Of a stretch of 64,000 bases of DNA, positions 8,318 through 17,374 are shown piece by piece; positions within the stretch are counted from its first letter, which is position 1, and every line of letters starts with the position of its first letter. Made by a program: the position numbers and the translations under genes. Source of the DNA: CAIQQQ01 sp037445025 (lineage in GTDB: Bacteria; Pseudomonadota; Alphaproteobacteria; Acetobacterales; Acetobacteraceae); contig JBBILI010000009.1 of assembly GCA_037445025.1 (NCBI GenBank), positions 81,578 to 145,577 of the forward strand, read 5' to 3'. The notes under the pieces were generated by a model that saw nothing but the letters and a program-made list of their open reading frames with translations, had not been told where the DNA came from and searched no databases.

Positions 8318-9252
8318 AGCTGCTGCTGGCCGCTCTGGTGCTGGTGGCGCTGCCGTTCGGCCTGCCGTCGCCGTTCCTGATCAACCTCGCGATGCTGACG
8401 GCGATCTCAGCCTTTCTGGGCCAGGCCTGGAACATCGCCGGCGGCTTCGGCGGGCTGACCAGCTTCGGCCACGTCGCCTTCTTCGGCCTCGGCGCCTATA
8501 CCGCCGGGATCCTGCAGCTCCGCTTCGGGCTCAACCCGTGGCTCGCCCTGCCCGCCGCCTTCGTCATCGGCGGGTTGGCCGGCCTGATCATCGGCTTCGC
8601 CGCGTTCCGCGCGGGTCTGCGCGGCAGCTATTTCGCCCTTGTCACGCTCGCGGTGGCCGAGGCGCTGCGGGTGACCGCCAACAGCCTCGACATCACCGGT
8701 GCCGGCAGCGGGCTGCAGGTGCCGCGCCGGCCGGGCTTCGCGGATTTTCAGTTCACCGATGGCCGCCTGTCCTACGCCGTGGCGCTGGTGCTGCTGGCGA
8801 TCGCCACCGGCTGCGCCTGGCAGCTGCGCCGCAGCCGCTTCGGCGCCCAGCTCGCCGCGGTGCGCGAAAGCGAGGACGCCGCCCAGGCGCTCGGCATCCC
8901 GCTGGTGCGCACCAAGAGCCTCGCCTTCGCGCTCTCCGGCGGGCTCACCGCCCTGGCCGGGGTGCTGTACACGCAGACCTATCTGTATCTCGACCCGTCG
9001 ATCGCCTTCGGGTCCGCCCGCAGCGTGGAGATGCTGCTGGTGGCCATGATCGGCGGCGCCGGCACCGTCATCGGCCCGCTGCTCGGCGCGCTGGCGCTGC
9101 ATGTCATCGCCGACGGCGCGCGTGTGTTCATCGACACGCCGGGAGCGGCGCCGATGCTGTACGGCGTGCTGCTGCTGATCATCATCTGGCTGCTGCCCGG
9201 CGGCATCGCCAGCCTGAGGTGGCCTTTCGTCAAGCGGGGCCGCAATGCTTGA
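8314..9252 (+). CDS. Branched-chain-type ABC importer permease, LivM type
   Basis: A 312-aa permease, the partner of the LivH-type subunit. It shows GQAWNIAGGFGGLTSFGHVA, the LivM hallmark, and the EAA-like coupling loop with ESEDAAQALGIPL. It overlaps the preceding gene by 4 nt and the following ATPase by 8 nt, so the operon is translationally coupled. Confidence 0.9.
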   Translation: MKLLLAALVLVALPFGLPSPFLINLAMLTAISAFLGQAWNIAGGFGGLTSFGHVAFFGLGAYTAGILQLRFGLNPWLALPAAFVIGGLAGLIIGFAAFRAGLRGSYFALVTLAVAEALRVTANSLDITGAGSGLQVPRRPGFADFQFTDGRLSYAVALVLLAIATGCAWQLRRSRFGAQLAAVRESEDAAQALGIPLVRTKSLAFALSGGLTALAGVLYTQTYLYLDPSIAFGSARSVEMLLVAMIGGAGTVIGPLLGALALHVIADGARVFIDTPGAAPMLYGVLLLIIIWLLPGGIASLRWPFVKRGRNA

Positions 9253-9979
9253 CGTTCAGAATCTCGCCCGCAGCTTCGGCGGGCTGCGCGCGGTCGACGG
9301 GGTCACGTTGTCGCTGCCCGAAGGCGGCATCACCGCGCTGATCGGCCCCAACGGCGCGGGCAAGACCACGCTGTTCGCCATGATGGCTGGATTCGTCCGC
9401 CCCAGCGCCGGCACGGTGCGCTTCGCAGGCGTGGACATCACCGACCGCCGGCCCGACCAGATCGCCCGGCTCGGCCTGGTGCGCACCTTTCAGATCACCC
9501 AGCCCTTCGCGGGCCTCACCGTCGCCGAGAACATCCGCGTCGGCGCCTTTCTGCACGAGGCCTCGCCCGCCGCCGCGATGGCGGCCGCGCGCGAGGTCGG
9601 CACCCGGCTCGGCCTCGGCCGGATGCTCGACCGTCCGGCCGCCAGCCTCACCATCGCCGGGCGCAAGCGTCTCGAAGTCGCCCGCGCTGTTGCCACACGC
9701 CCGCGCATGCTGCTGCTCGACGAGGTGATGGCGGGCCTCAACCCCGCGGAGATCCAGGAGATCGTGGCGCTGATCCGCGCGGTGCATGCAACGGGGGTCA
9801 CCATCCTGCTGATCGAGCACATCATGGCCGCCGTCGTGGCGCTGGCCCCTTCGGCCCATGTGCTGGCGCAGGGGCGGCTCATCGCCTCCGGTGCGCCGCG
9901 CGATCTCGCCCGGAACCCAACCGTCGTCGAAGCCTATCTCGGCCAAGGCGCGGCCGCCCGAATGACGGCCCATGCTTGA
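9245..9979 (+). CDS. Branched-chain-type ABC importer ATPase, LivG type
   Basis: A 244-aa nucleotide-binding subunit. Walker A is GPNGAGKTT and Walker B is MLLLDEVMAGLNP. The signature region reads LTIAGRKRLEVARA, a common LivG variant of the canonical LSGGQ. It overlaps both neighbours and acts as a heterodimer with the LivF-type ATPase. Confidence 0.92.
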   Translation: MLDVQNLARSFGGLRAVDGVTLSLPEGGITALIGPNGAGKTTLFAMMAGFVRPSAGTVRFAGVDITDRRPDQIARLGLVRTFQITQPFAGLTVAENIRVGAFLHEASPAAAMAAAREVGTRLGLGRMLDRPAASLTIAGRKRLEVARAVATRPRMLLLDEVMAGLNPAEIQEIVALIRAVHATGVTILLIEHIMAAVVALAPSAHVLAQGRLIASGAPRDLARNPTVVEAYLGQGAAARMTAHA

Positions 9980-10673
9980 CGTCACCGACCTGCACGCCGG
10001 CTACGGCGCGTTTCAGGTGCTGCACGGCGTGTCCTTTACCGTCGGGCCCGGCGAGATCGTGGCCGTGCTCGGCGCCAACGGCGTGGGCAAGACCACGCTG
10101 AACCGCGCCCTCTCCGGGCTGATCCAGGCCAGTTCCGGCCGCATCCGCTTCGACGGCTCCGACATCACCGGCCAGGACCCCGCCGCCATCGTCGCGGCCG
10201 GGCTGATCCATGTGCCGGAAGGCCGCAAGATCTTCCCCGACCTGTCGGTGCACGACAATCTGCGCCTGGGCGCCTATCGCCGGGCGGCTGCCAACCATCG
10301 CGCCAATCTCGACCGCGTGCTGTCCCTGTTTCCCCGCCTCGGCGAACGGCTGCGCCAGCGCGCCGGCACGATGAGCGGCGGCGAGCAGCAGATGCTGGCC
10401 ATCGGGCGCGCGCTGATGGCCGAGCCCCGGCTGCTGATCCTCGACGAACCCTCGCTCGGCCTGTCGCCGCTGCTGACCGAGCAGCTGTTCACCCTCATCG
10501 GCACGCTGCACGCGCAGGGCCTGTCGATCCTGCTGGTCGAGCAGAACGTGGTGCAGTCGCTTGCCATCGCGCATCGTGCCACAGTGCTGGAACACGGCCG
10601 CGTCGTGCTCTCGGGCGATGCCGCGACCCTTGCCACCGATCCGCGTCTGACCTCGGCCTATCTGGGATTATAG
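9972..10673 (+). CDS. Branched-chain-type ABC importer ATPase, LivF type
   Basis: A 233-aa nucleotide-binding subunit. Walker A is GANGVGKTT, the signature is MSGGEQQMLAIGRAL, and Walker B is LLILDEPSLGL. It overlaps the LivG-type gene by 8 nt and is the last gene of the importer. The DUF1345 gene starts 8 nt later and may be read through. Confidence 0.92.
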   Translation: MLDVTDLHAGYGAFQVLHGVSFTVGPGEIVAVLGANGVGKTTLNRALSGLIQASSGRIRFDGSDITGQDPAAIVAAGLIHVPEGRKIFPDLSVHDNLRLGAYRRAAANHRANLDRVLSLFPRLGERLRQRAGTMSGGEQQMLAIGRALMAEPRLLILDEPSLGLSPLLTEQLFTLIGTLHAQGLSILLVEQNVVQSLAIAHRATVLEHGRVVLSGDAATLATDPRLTSAYLGL

Positions 10674-10680
10674 CACCGTC

Positions 10681-11349
10681 ATGGCCTCCGTCTTTCCCTT
10701 CGCCGGCCTTGTCGCCGGCCGTCCCCGTCTGTTCATCGCGGCCCTGCTGGGCGGGGCCTGCCTGCTGGTGCTGCCCGACACGCTGGCCCGCGCCACGCGC
10801 GGCATCATCGCGTGGGACGTGTTCGTCACCGCGTTCATCCTGCTGGTGGCGCATCTCTTCACCGTCCAGGCGCCGGCCCACATGGCCGAGGACGCCGCGC
10901 GCCAGGAAGAGGGCCAGTGGACCATCTTCTGGATCACGCTCGGCGCCGTCACCGCCAGCTTCGCCGCCATCATCCTGGAATTCTCGGCGAGCAAGGACAT
11001 GCCCGCCGCGGAGCGCAGCCTGCATATCGGCCTCGTCGCCTTCACCCTGTTCGCCTCCTGGCTGATGACCCACACGGTCTTCGCCATGCGCTACGCCCAC
11101 GAATATTACGACATCGTGCCCGGCCGGACCGAGATCGACCGGGGGCTGGAATTTCCGGGCGAGACCGATCCGGATTACTGGGATTTCTTCTATTTCGCCC
11201 TGGTGCTGGGCATGACGTTCCAGGTGTCGGACGTGCAGATCACCTCGCGCATGCTGCGCCGGGTGGCGACCGTGCATGGGCTGCTGGGGTTTCTGTTCAA
11301 CACGGTGATCATCGCGCTCACCGTCAATATTGGTGCAAGTCTGATGTAG
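10681..11349 (+). CDS. DUF1345 family inner-membrane protein
   Basis: A 222-aa integral membrane protein with five or six hydrophobic segments, matching the DUF1345 family (SLHIGLVAFTLFASWLMTH, then MRYAHEYY and YFALVLGMTFQVSDVQI). The function of the family is unknown. It starts 8 nt after the ABC ATPase gene and may be the last gene of that transcript. Its TAG stop overlaps the first hairpin of repeat copy 2. Confidence 0.85.
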   Translation: MASVFPFAGLVAGRPRLFIAALLGGACLLVLPDTLARATRGIIAWDVFVTAFILLVAHLFTVQAPAHMAEDAARQEEGQWTIFWITLGAVTASFAAIILEFSASKDMPAAERSLHIGLVAFTLFASWLMTHTVFAMRYAHEYYDIVPGRTEIDRGLEFPGETDPDYWDFFYFALVLGMTFQVSDVQITSRMLRRVATVHGLLGFLFNTVIIALTVNIGASLM

Positions 11350-11478
11350 CGGTTCTTTTTTTGAAAGAAAAAGAACCGCTAAACTTTCAACTGGCTGGCG
11401 CCCTCCTCCGGAGAATGGTCCGCTCAAACGAATGAAAGTCTTTTGCTTCTTTTCTTCAGAAAAGAAGTTCTTGCTTTC
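11348..11478 (-). repeat. Paired-palindrome intergenic element, copy 2
   Basis: Inverted relative to copy 1: a 13-bp-stem hairpin beginning AGCGGTTCTTTTT comes first (11348-11380). The CTCCGGAG middle follows, then the CTTTTCTTCAGAAAAG hairpin near 11449-11464. It spans exactly from the DUF1345 stop to the stop of the convergent S1C-like gene. Confidence 0.85.
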
Positions 11479-12468
11479 TTAATGCATCCTCGGCGTGCGC
11501 AGGAAACGTGTCCGATCACTCGTCGTCACCCGCACCGTCATCGTCGCCTCGTCGCGCTGAATGACGAGCTTCACCGCCACCCCCGGCTTCCCCGCCGCCC
11601 ACACCGCGCGCCAGAGCTGGCCCACCTCGGTGATCTCCTGATCGCCGATCCCCACGATCCGGTCGCCGGCCCGGATCCCTGCCTTCTCCGCCGGCCCGCC
11701 ATCGGCCATGCCGCCCACCACCATGCCGCCCTCGCTGCTCTCCATCACGAACAGCCCCAGCCATGGCCGCACCGGATGGCCGGAGGTGCCGGTGGTCAGC
11801 AGCTTGTCCAGGATCGGCCGCAGCAGATCGATCGGCACCACCATGTTCATGTCGGCCCGCTGGCTCCGCCCGTCGCCCTGCTGCAGGATCAGCGAGCCCG
11901 TGCCCATCAGCCGCCCGTCCGGCCCGATCAACGCGGCACCGCTCCAGAACGGATGCGCCGGCGCGGTGAAGATCGCCTCCTCCAGCAGATATTCCCAGTA
12001 GCCGACGAACTCCTGCCGTCCCACCACCTTGGTCTCGACCGCCCGCGCCCGCCCGCCGCCGGCCGCCATCACCGCCTGGGTGCCGAGCTTGAGCGCCTCG
12101 CTGTCGCCCAGCTCCAGCGCCGGCAGATTGAGCTTGCCCAGTGCCAGCACCAGGCCGAAGCCGGTCACCTGGTCATAGGCCAGCGGATGGCCCGGCACCG
12201 CACGCCCGTCATGCGCCACCAGCCAGACGGTCTCCGCCTCGGTGATGAGGTAGCCGATGGTGAGCACCAGATTGTCCGGCGCCCCCGGCGCGCGGATCAG
12301 CACGCCGCTGCCGACGCGCTCGGTGCCGAGCGTCTCGGCGGTGAAAGCGTCGCCCGGCACATTGGCGCGCAGCTGCACCACGGCCCGCAAGGTGGTGTCG
12401 AGGTCGTAGCCGTAGTCATCAGGGTCCGGCTGCAGATTGAGCGGAATTTCCCAATCGGGATCTGGCAT
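11479..12468 (-). CDS. HtrA/S1C-like PDZ protein lacking catalytic His and Asp
   Basis: A 329-aa protein with a chymotrypsin-fold half (about residues 25-220) and a C-terminal PDZ domain (about 225-315, GGPAEKAGIRAGDRIVGIGD). In active S1C proteases the first strand ends TAxH; here it reads LTIGYL (70-74), with Tyr in place of His. The Asp position in the DLA motif reads FGLVLA (104-109). The nucleophile region keeps a Ser (FWSGAAL, Ser176). No signal peptide is obvious. A non-proteolytic binding or chaperone role is more likely than peptidase activity. It is convergent with the DUF1345 gene across repeat copy 2. Confidence 0.8.
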   Translation of the reverse strand: MPDPDWEIPLNLQPDPDDYGYDLDTTLRAVVQLRANVPGDAFTAETLGTERVGSGVLIRAPGAPDNLVLTIGYLITEAETVWLVAHDGRAVPGHPLAYDQVTGFGLVLALGKLNLPALELGDSEALKLGTQAVMAAGGGRARAVETKVVGRQEFVGYWEYLLEEAIFTAPAHPFWSGAALIGPDGRLMGTGSLILQQGDGRSQRADMNMVVPIDLLRPILDKLLTTGTSGHPVRPWLGLFVMESSEGGMVVGGMADGGPAEKAGIRAGDRIVGIGDQEITEVGQLWRAVWAAGKPGVAVKLVIQRDEATMTVRVTTSDRTRFLRTPRMH

Positions 12469-12643
12469 GGCGGTCTGTGGCGTCCTTCAGGGTCCGGGCG
12501 TGAATGCCGGTTGCCATTAGTTGATCGCAAACGTGGTCTCTCGCAAGTGTGCTGTGCCACGGCCGAACCACAGGAAGTGCTGGCCTTGAAAGGCTGAAAC
12601 ATGCACCACTTCTGCGCAGGGACGCAGAACAGGAGGGGCTGCC

Positions 12644-13080
12644 ATGATGACCGTCACGATCAATGGCACATCGCACACTCTGGACGTCGCACCGGCAATG
12701 CCTCTGCTGTGAGCCCTGCGCGACGAGCTGGGGCTCACCGGAACGAAATTCGGCTGCGGCATCGCCCAGTGCGGCGCCTGCACCGTGCATGTGGACGGGT
12801 GCCGATCGGCAGCATCGACAACGCCCATGTCACCACCATCGAGCGCCTGGCCGAGAGCGGCCATCTGTACCCGGTGCAGGCCGCCTGGATCGCCCATGAC
12901 GTGCCGCAATGCGGCTACTGCCAGTCCGGTCAGATCATGGCCGTGACGGCGTTTCTCAAGCAGTTCCCCACGCCGACCGACGCGCAGATCGATGAGAATC
13001 TGACCAATATCTGCCGGTGCGGCACCTATCCCCGCCTGCGCGCGGCCATCCACACCGCTTCCGCCAGCATGAAGGGTTGA
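12644..13080 (+). pseudogene. [2Fe-2S] subunit of an IorA-like molybdenum hydroxylase, broken
   Basis: The reading starts at ATG 12644 after AGGAGGGG and encodes the usual small iron-sulfur subunit with two [2Fe-2S] domains (FGCGIAQCGACTVHVDG, then QCGYCQSGQ and NICRCGTYPRL). Codon 23 is TGA where relatives have Trp (MPLL-stop-ALRDELGLTG). After HVDG the frame shifts: about seven or eight residues that normally follow are missing, and homology resumes in another frame at PIGSIDNAHVTTIE, running to 13080. One nonsense change and one indel make it a pseudogene unless the sequence is in error. It is the partner of the large subunit 5 nt downstream. Confidence 0.85.
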
Positions 13081-13084
13081 GGCC

Positions 13085-15247
13085 ATGAACGCCATTTCCC
13101 GCCGCTCCGCCCTGCTCGCAACCCTCACCGCCGCCGGCGGCATGGCGTTGGGCCTGCCCGCGCACGCCATCACCATGGGGCCGATGAGTTACGACCAGCC
13201 GCACCCCGACGGCGGGCAGGAGATCTCCGCCTGAATCGTGATCGAGCCGGACGAGACCATTCTGATCCGCGTGGCCAAGCAGGAGATGGGCCAGGGCATC
13301 TTCACCGCGCTGCCGATGATCGTGGCCGAGGAGCTGGAGGTCGATTTCGCCCGGGTGCGGGTGGAGTATGCCCAGGCCAACCGCAATCTGCGGGAGAACA
13401 ACGTCTATGGCGGCATGGGCACCGGCGGCTCCGGCTCGGTGCGCCGCAATTATCAGACGTTGCAGCAGGTCGGCGCCTCCGCGCGGGCACGGCTGGTGGC
13501 GGCGGCGGCCGCGCGCTGGCAGGTGGCGCAGGCGAGCTGCACCGTCAGCAACGGGGTCGTGCGGCATGCGGCGTCCGGACGGTCCGCCAGCTATGGCAGC
13601 CTTGCCGCCGACGCCGCGAAGATCAAGCTGTCCGCCGAGCCCGCGATCAAATCGCCCGATGCGTTCCGGCTGATCGGCACCGAACAGAGGCGGCTCGATG
13701 TCGCGGTGAAGGTGGACGGTTCGGCCAAATTCGGCATCGACACGCGTGTGCCCGGAATGGTCTACGCCGCCGTCACCGCCTGTCCGGTGTTCGGCGGCAC
13801 GCTCGGCTCCGTCGACGACACGGCTGCGCGCGGCATGCGCGGGGTGCAGGCGGTGGTGCGGATGGAACGCGCCGTGGCGGTGGTCGCCAACAATTTCTGG
13901 CGCGCCAAGCAGGCGCTGGCGGCACTGGACATCACCTGGACCGAAGGGGCGGCCGCCCACACCAGCAGCGAGCTCTTTCGTGCGGAGTATCGCGCGGCGC
14001 TCGACGGCAAGGCCGCGCGCGCCAGGACCGAGGGCGATGTCCCGGCCGCGATGGCCAAGGCCGCGAGGAAAATCGAGGCGCTTTACGAGGCGCCGCACCT
14101 CGCCCATGCCGCCATGGAGCCGCTGAACTGCACCGCCCATGTGCAGAAGGACCGCGTCGATATCTGGATGGGCACCCAGTTCCCGGAGCCGGCCCTGGCC
14201 GCTGCCGCCGAGATCGCCGAAGTGGCCAAGGAGAATGTGTATATCCACAACTGCTTCCTTGGCGGCGGCTTCGGAAGGCGGGCGGTGAACGACGAGCTGC
14301 GCCAGGCCGTCGCCGTCAGCAAGGCGGTGGGCAAGCCGGTCAAGCTGGTGTGGACGCGCGAGGAGGACATGCGCCAGGACCGCCACCGCCCGCAGGCCGC
14401 CATCCGCTTCCGCGCCGGGTTCGACGCGGCAGGGCTGCCGGTGGCGTGGGACCTGCGCACCGCCGTCGGCTCCATCACCCGCTCGCTCGGCTGGGGCACG
14501 GTGCCGAACGGCATCGAGCCCTCGGCCGTCGAAGGGCTGGCGAACAGCCCCTATGCCGTGCCGAACGTGGTGGTGGACTGCATTCTCAAGAACACCCATG
14601 TGCCGGTGATGTTCTGGCGCTCGGTCGGCAGCTCGCAGAACGCCCTCGCGCTGGAAAGCTTTGTCGACGAGATGGCCTCGGCCAGCGGCACCGATCCGCT
14701 GGCGTTCCGCCGCAGGCTGCTGGCCGGCAAGGAAGACTTCCTGCGCGTGCTGAAGGTGCTCAAAGAGAAATCGAACTGGAATGCGAAGCTGCCCAGCGGC
14801 TGGGGGCGCGGCACCGCCATCCATGAAAGCTTCGGCACCATCGTGGGCGAGGTGGTGGAGGCCTCGGTCAGCCCGCAGGGCGACGTGAAGGTGCACCGCG
14901 TGGTGGCGGCCGTCGATTGCGGCCATGTGATCAACCCGCCGACGGTGGCCGAGCAGATCGAAAGCGGGGTCATCTACGGGCTCACCGCGGCGCTGTCGGG
15001 CGAAATCACCATCAAGGACGGTGCTGTCGAGCAGGGCAATTTCGACGATTATCAGATCGTGCGGATGGCCGACACGCCGAAGATCGAGGTCCATCTGGCG
15101 CTGTCCGGCGGCAGCAAATGGGGCGGCATCGGCGAGCCGGGCACGCCGCCGATCGCGCCCGCTTTGGCCAACGCCATCTTCAACGCGGCCGGCCAGCGTA
15201 TCCGCAGCCTGCCCATCCGCAACACCCGCCTCGCCGGACGGGCATAG
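13085..15247 (+). pseudogene. Molybdopterin large subunit of an IorB-like hydroxylase with an early TGA
   Basis: Begins at ATG 13085 with a twin-arginine-type signal (SRRSALLATL). Codon 50 is TGA (13232-13234), again where relatives have Trp (EISA-stop-IVIEPDETILIRVAK). Past that stop the frame stays open to 15247 and keeps every expected segment: EMGQGIFTALPMIVAEEL, LGGGFGRRAVNDEL and the catalytic-Glu motif GGIGEPGTPP. A GTG at 13238 could restart translation but would lose the export signal. In relatives this enzyme hydroxylates an N-heteroaromatic ring next to nitrogen. Its place next to the 6-hydroxynicotinate reductase cluster suggests a nicotinate-like substrate (inference). A recent nonsense mutation or a sequence error would both fit. 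Confidence 0.8.
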
Positions 15248-15286
15248 CCGAAGCGGGAGGCGGATGGCATCCGCCTCCCGCTTCGG
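15248..15286. terminator. Bidirectional terminator hairpin
   Basis: CCGAAGCGGGAGGCGGAT and its exact 18-base reverse complement are separated by GGC. It fills the whole gap between the stops of the convergent large-subunit and solute-binding-protein genes. Its inner part (GGCGGATGGCATCCGCC) resembles the arms of the repeat at the window's right edge. Confidence 0.75.
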
Positions 15287-16870
15287 TCACACCGCCGGCT
15301 TCACGCCCCACATCAGCGGCGTGCCGGACTTGATCAGCCCGGTGATCGTGTTGCGGTAGGCGGTGGGGGTGAAGAACATGCCGGTCGGGAGGTAGGGCAC
15401 CTCCTCGGCGGCCACGAGCTGGATCTGCTGCGCCAGCTTCTGCTGTGCGTCCAAATTGGGCGCATCGAACCAGGCGTCGCGCAGCGCCTCGATCTTCGGC
15501 GAGGTCGGCCAGCCGAACCAGGCATCCTTGCCGGTGCCGCGCAGCGGCTGGCTGCTGCCGGGGGTGGCGGTGGAGAGCCCGGACCAGGTGGTACAGAAGA
15601 TGTCCCAGCCGCCATTGGCGGACGGCTCCTTGCTCGCGCGCCGCGCCACCAGCGTGCCCCAGTCCATCGACGCGTATTTCGCGTTGATGCCGACATGCTT
15701 GAGCATGTCGAACACCACCTGGCACGTCGCCTGGATCACCGGCTGGTCGGTGGGCGACATCAGCAGCACCTCCTCGCCCTTGTAGCCGCTTTCGGCGACC
15801 AACTTCTTGGCGAGGGTCAGGTCGCGCTTGCCCCAGTAGGGCGCCATGCCGGCATCGCTGGCGAACGGCGAGCCGGAGGTGAAGAACCCGGCATGGTCGC
15901 GGCCATAGGTGCTGGTGAGATCGCCGTAGCAGGCGGTGATGATCTCGGTCTGGTCCAGGGCCGGGATCAGCGCCTGGCGCAGCTTGATGTTGTCGAACGG
16001 CGCGTGCAGTTCGTTGAACCGCATCACCCCGTAGGCGCCCAGCGGGTCCAGGATCTCTGACCTGATGCCCGGGGATTTGATGAGCTGCGGCATCAGATCG
16101 ACCAGCGGGTTCTCCCACCAATCCACCTCGCCGCGCTGCAGGGCGGCGCCGGCGGTGGCGGGATCGGGGATGATCTTCCACTCCACCCGATCGAAATAGG
16201 CGACCTTGCCGCCCGCCCACATGCTGGGCGCCTCGGGGCGCGGGAGGTAGCCTATGTTCCTGGCGTAGGCGGCGGAGGCGCCGGAGACCCATTCGTCCTT
16301 GAGGAACCTGAACGGACCGCTGCCGATATATTCGGAGATCTGCGTGAACGCGTCGGTCTTGGCGATGCGCTCGGGCATGATGAAGCAGCCCTCGCCGCCG
16401 AGCACGGCCGGGATCAGCGCGAAGCGCTTGTTGAGGCGGAACTGCAGGCGCCTGTCATCGAGCGCCACCAGCTCGTTGGTGCGCGCCATCATGGTGCCGC
16501 CCATCGGGTTGCGCTTGGAAAACCGGATGATGGAGGCCACGCAGTCGGCCGCGCGGACCGGCTCGCCATCGGTGAATTTCAGGCCGTCGCGCAGCGTGAT
16601 GGTGAAGGTCAGCCCATCCGCGCTCTCCTCATGGCCGGCGGCCATCTGCGGCTGCGGAATGAGGTTCTCGTCGAGCCCGTAGAGCAGGTCCCAGATCATG
16701 TAGCCGTGGATGGCGGCGACCGTGGCCGTGGTCCAGATCGGGTCGGGGTTGGCCAGGTTGGCCTGCGGGACATAGCGGAGCACGCTCGATTTCTGCGCGA
16801 TCGCGGGGCGGGCGAGGCCGGCGGCGAGCGTGGCGGCGGCGCCGCCGATCAGGACGTGTCTGCGTTGCAT
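15287..16870 (-). CDS. ABC importer solute-binding protein, family 5 (peptide/nickel type)
   Basis: A 527-aa SBP_bac_5 protein with an export signal of twin-arginine type at the start (MQRRHVLIGGAAATLAAGLARPAIA). Family features include LTFTITLRDGLKFTDGEPV and the long alpha/beta second lobe. The start is set at 16870 because the signal begins there; an in-frame ATG at 16906 would add 12 residues before it. It follows the MarR gene on the same strand after 87 bp. No permease or ATPase of the matching Dpp/Opp type is present in the window. It may feed the nicotinate-like cluster. Confidence 0.88.
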   Translation of the reverse strand: MQRRHVLIGGAAATLAAGLARPAIAQKSSVLRYVPQANLANPDPIWTTATVAAIHGYMIWDLLYGLDENLIPQPQMAAGHEESADGLTFTITLRDGLKFTDGEPVRAADCVASIIRFSKRNPMGGTMMARTNELVALDDRRLQFRLNKRFALIPAVLGGEGCFIMPERIAKTDAFTQISEYIGSGPFRFLKDEWVSGASAAYARNIGYLPRPEAPSMWAGGKVAYFDRVEWKIIPDPATAGAALQRGEVDWWENPLVDLMPQLIKSPGIRSEILDPLGAYGVMRFNELHAPFDNIKLRQALIPALDQTEIITACYGDLTSTYGRDHAGFFTSGSPFASDAGMAPYWGKRDLTLAKKLVAESGYKGEEVLLMSPTDQPVIQATCQVVFDMLKHVGINAKYASMDWGTLVARRASKEPSANGGWDIFCTTWSGLSTATPGSSQPLRGTGKDAWFGWPTSPKIEALRDAWFDAPNLDAQQKLAQQIQLVAAEEVPYLPTGMFFTPTAYRNTITGLIKSGTPLMWGVKPAV

Positions 16871-16957
16871 GCGGCTTGTTCCTGTGTCTGTGAAGGCGGA
16901 CCCCATTCTGATCGCATCGCGGCATCGGACGGAAGAGGCTTTGATGTGCCGGCAACC

Positions 16958-17374
16958 TCAAACCAGCCGGCGCAGCAGATCGCGCAGGGTTTGTTGCTCT
17001 GTGACATCGAGCGGCGCCAGCGTGGCGCGGGTGATGGCGGTCGCGGCCGGCGTGGCGCGGCGCAGCGCATGGGCGCCGGCGGCGGTGAGCGAGACGATCA
17101 GCGCGCGGCCATCGTCGGGGTCGCGCTCCTGCGCCACCAGGCCGCGTTTCGCCAGCCGGTCGACCACGCCCTTGACCGTCGCCGCATCCATCGCGGTGAG
17201 CCGGCCGAGCTGGGTCTGCGCCACGCCGCCATGCTCCTGCAGCTTGATCAGGGCGGAGAACTGCGTGGGGGTCAGGTCGTCCGGCATCTGCTCGGTGAAG
17301 ATGGCGAGATGGCGCTGGGTGACCTGGCGGAGGAGGAAGCCGACATTGTCCTCAAGGATATAGGGCTGCTTCAT
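16958..17374 (-). CDS. MarR-family regulator of the nicotinate-like cluster
   Basis: A 138-aa winged-helix regulator: LTPTQFSALIKLQEHGGVAQTQLG, recognition region AMDAATVKGVVDRLAKRGLV, and wing RDPDDGRALIVSLT. Start 17374 overlaps the UPF0280 stop by 4 nt, so it is co-translated with the hnr-type operon. MarR-type NicR represses nicotinate degradation genes in Pseudomonas putida, so a similar role is reasonable. A candidate operator lies at 19665-19680. Confidence 0.9.
   Translation of the reverse strand: MKQPYILEDNVGFLLRQVTQRHLAIFTEQMPDDLTPTQFSALIKLQEHGGVAQTQLGRLTAMDAATVKGVVDRLAKRGLVAQERDPDDGRALIVSLTAAGAHALRRATPAATAITRATLAPLDVTEQQTLRDLLRRLV

Noticed and set aside
12710..13234. TGA read as tryptophan or selenocysteine in the hydroxylase genes
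   Set aside because: TGA ends many other genes here at overlapping stop/start junctions, no selenocysteine hairpin was seen, and the small subunit also has a frameshift, so decay or error is simpler.
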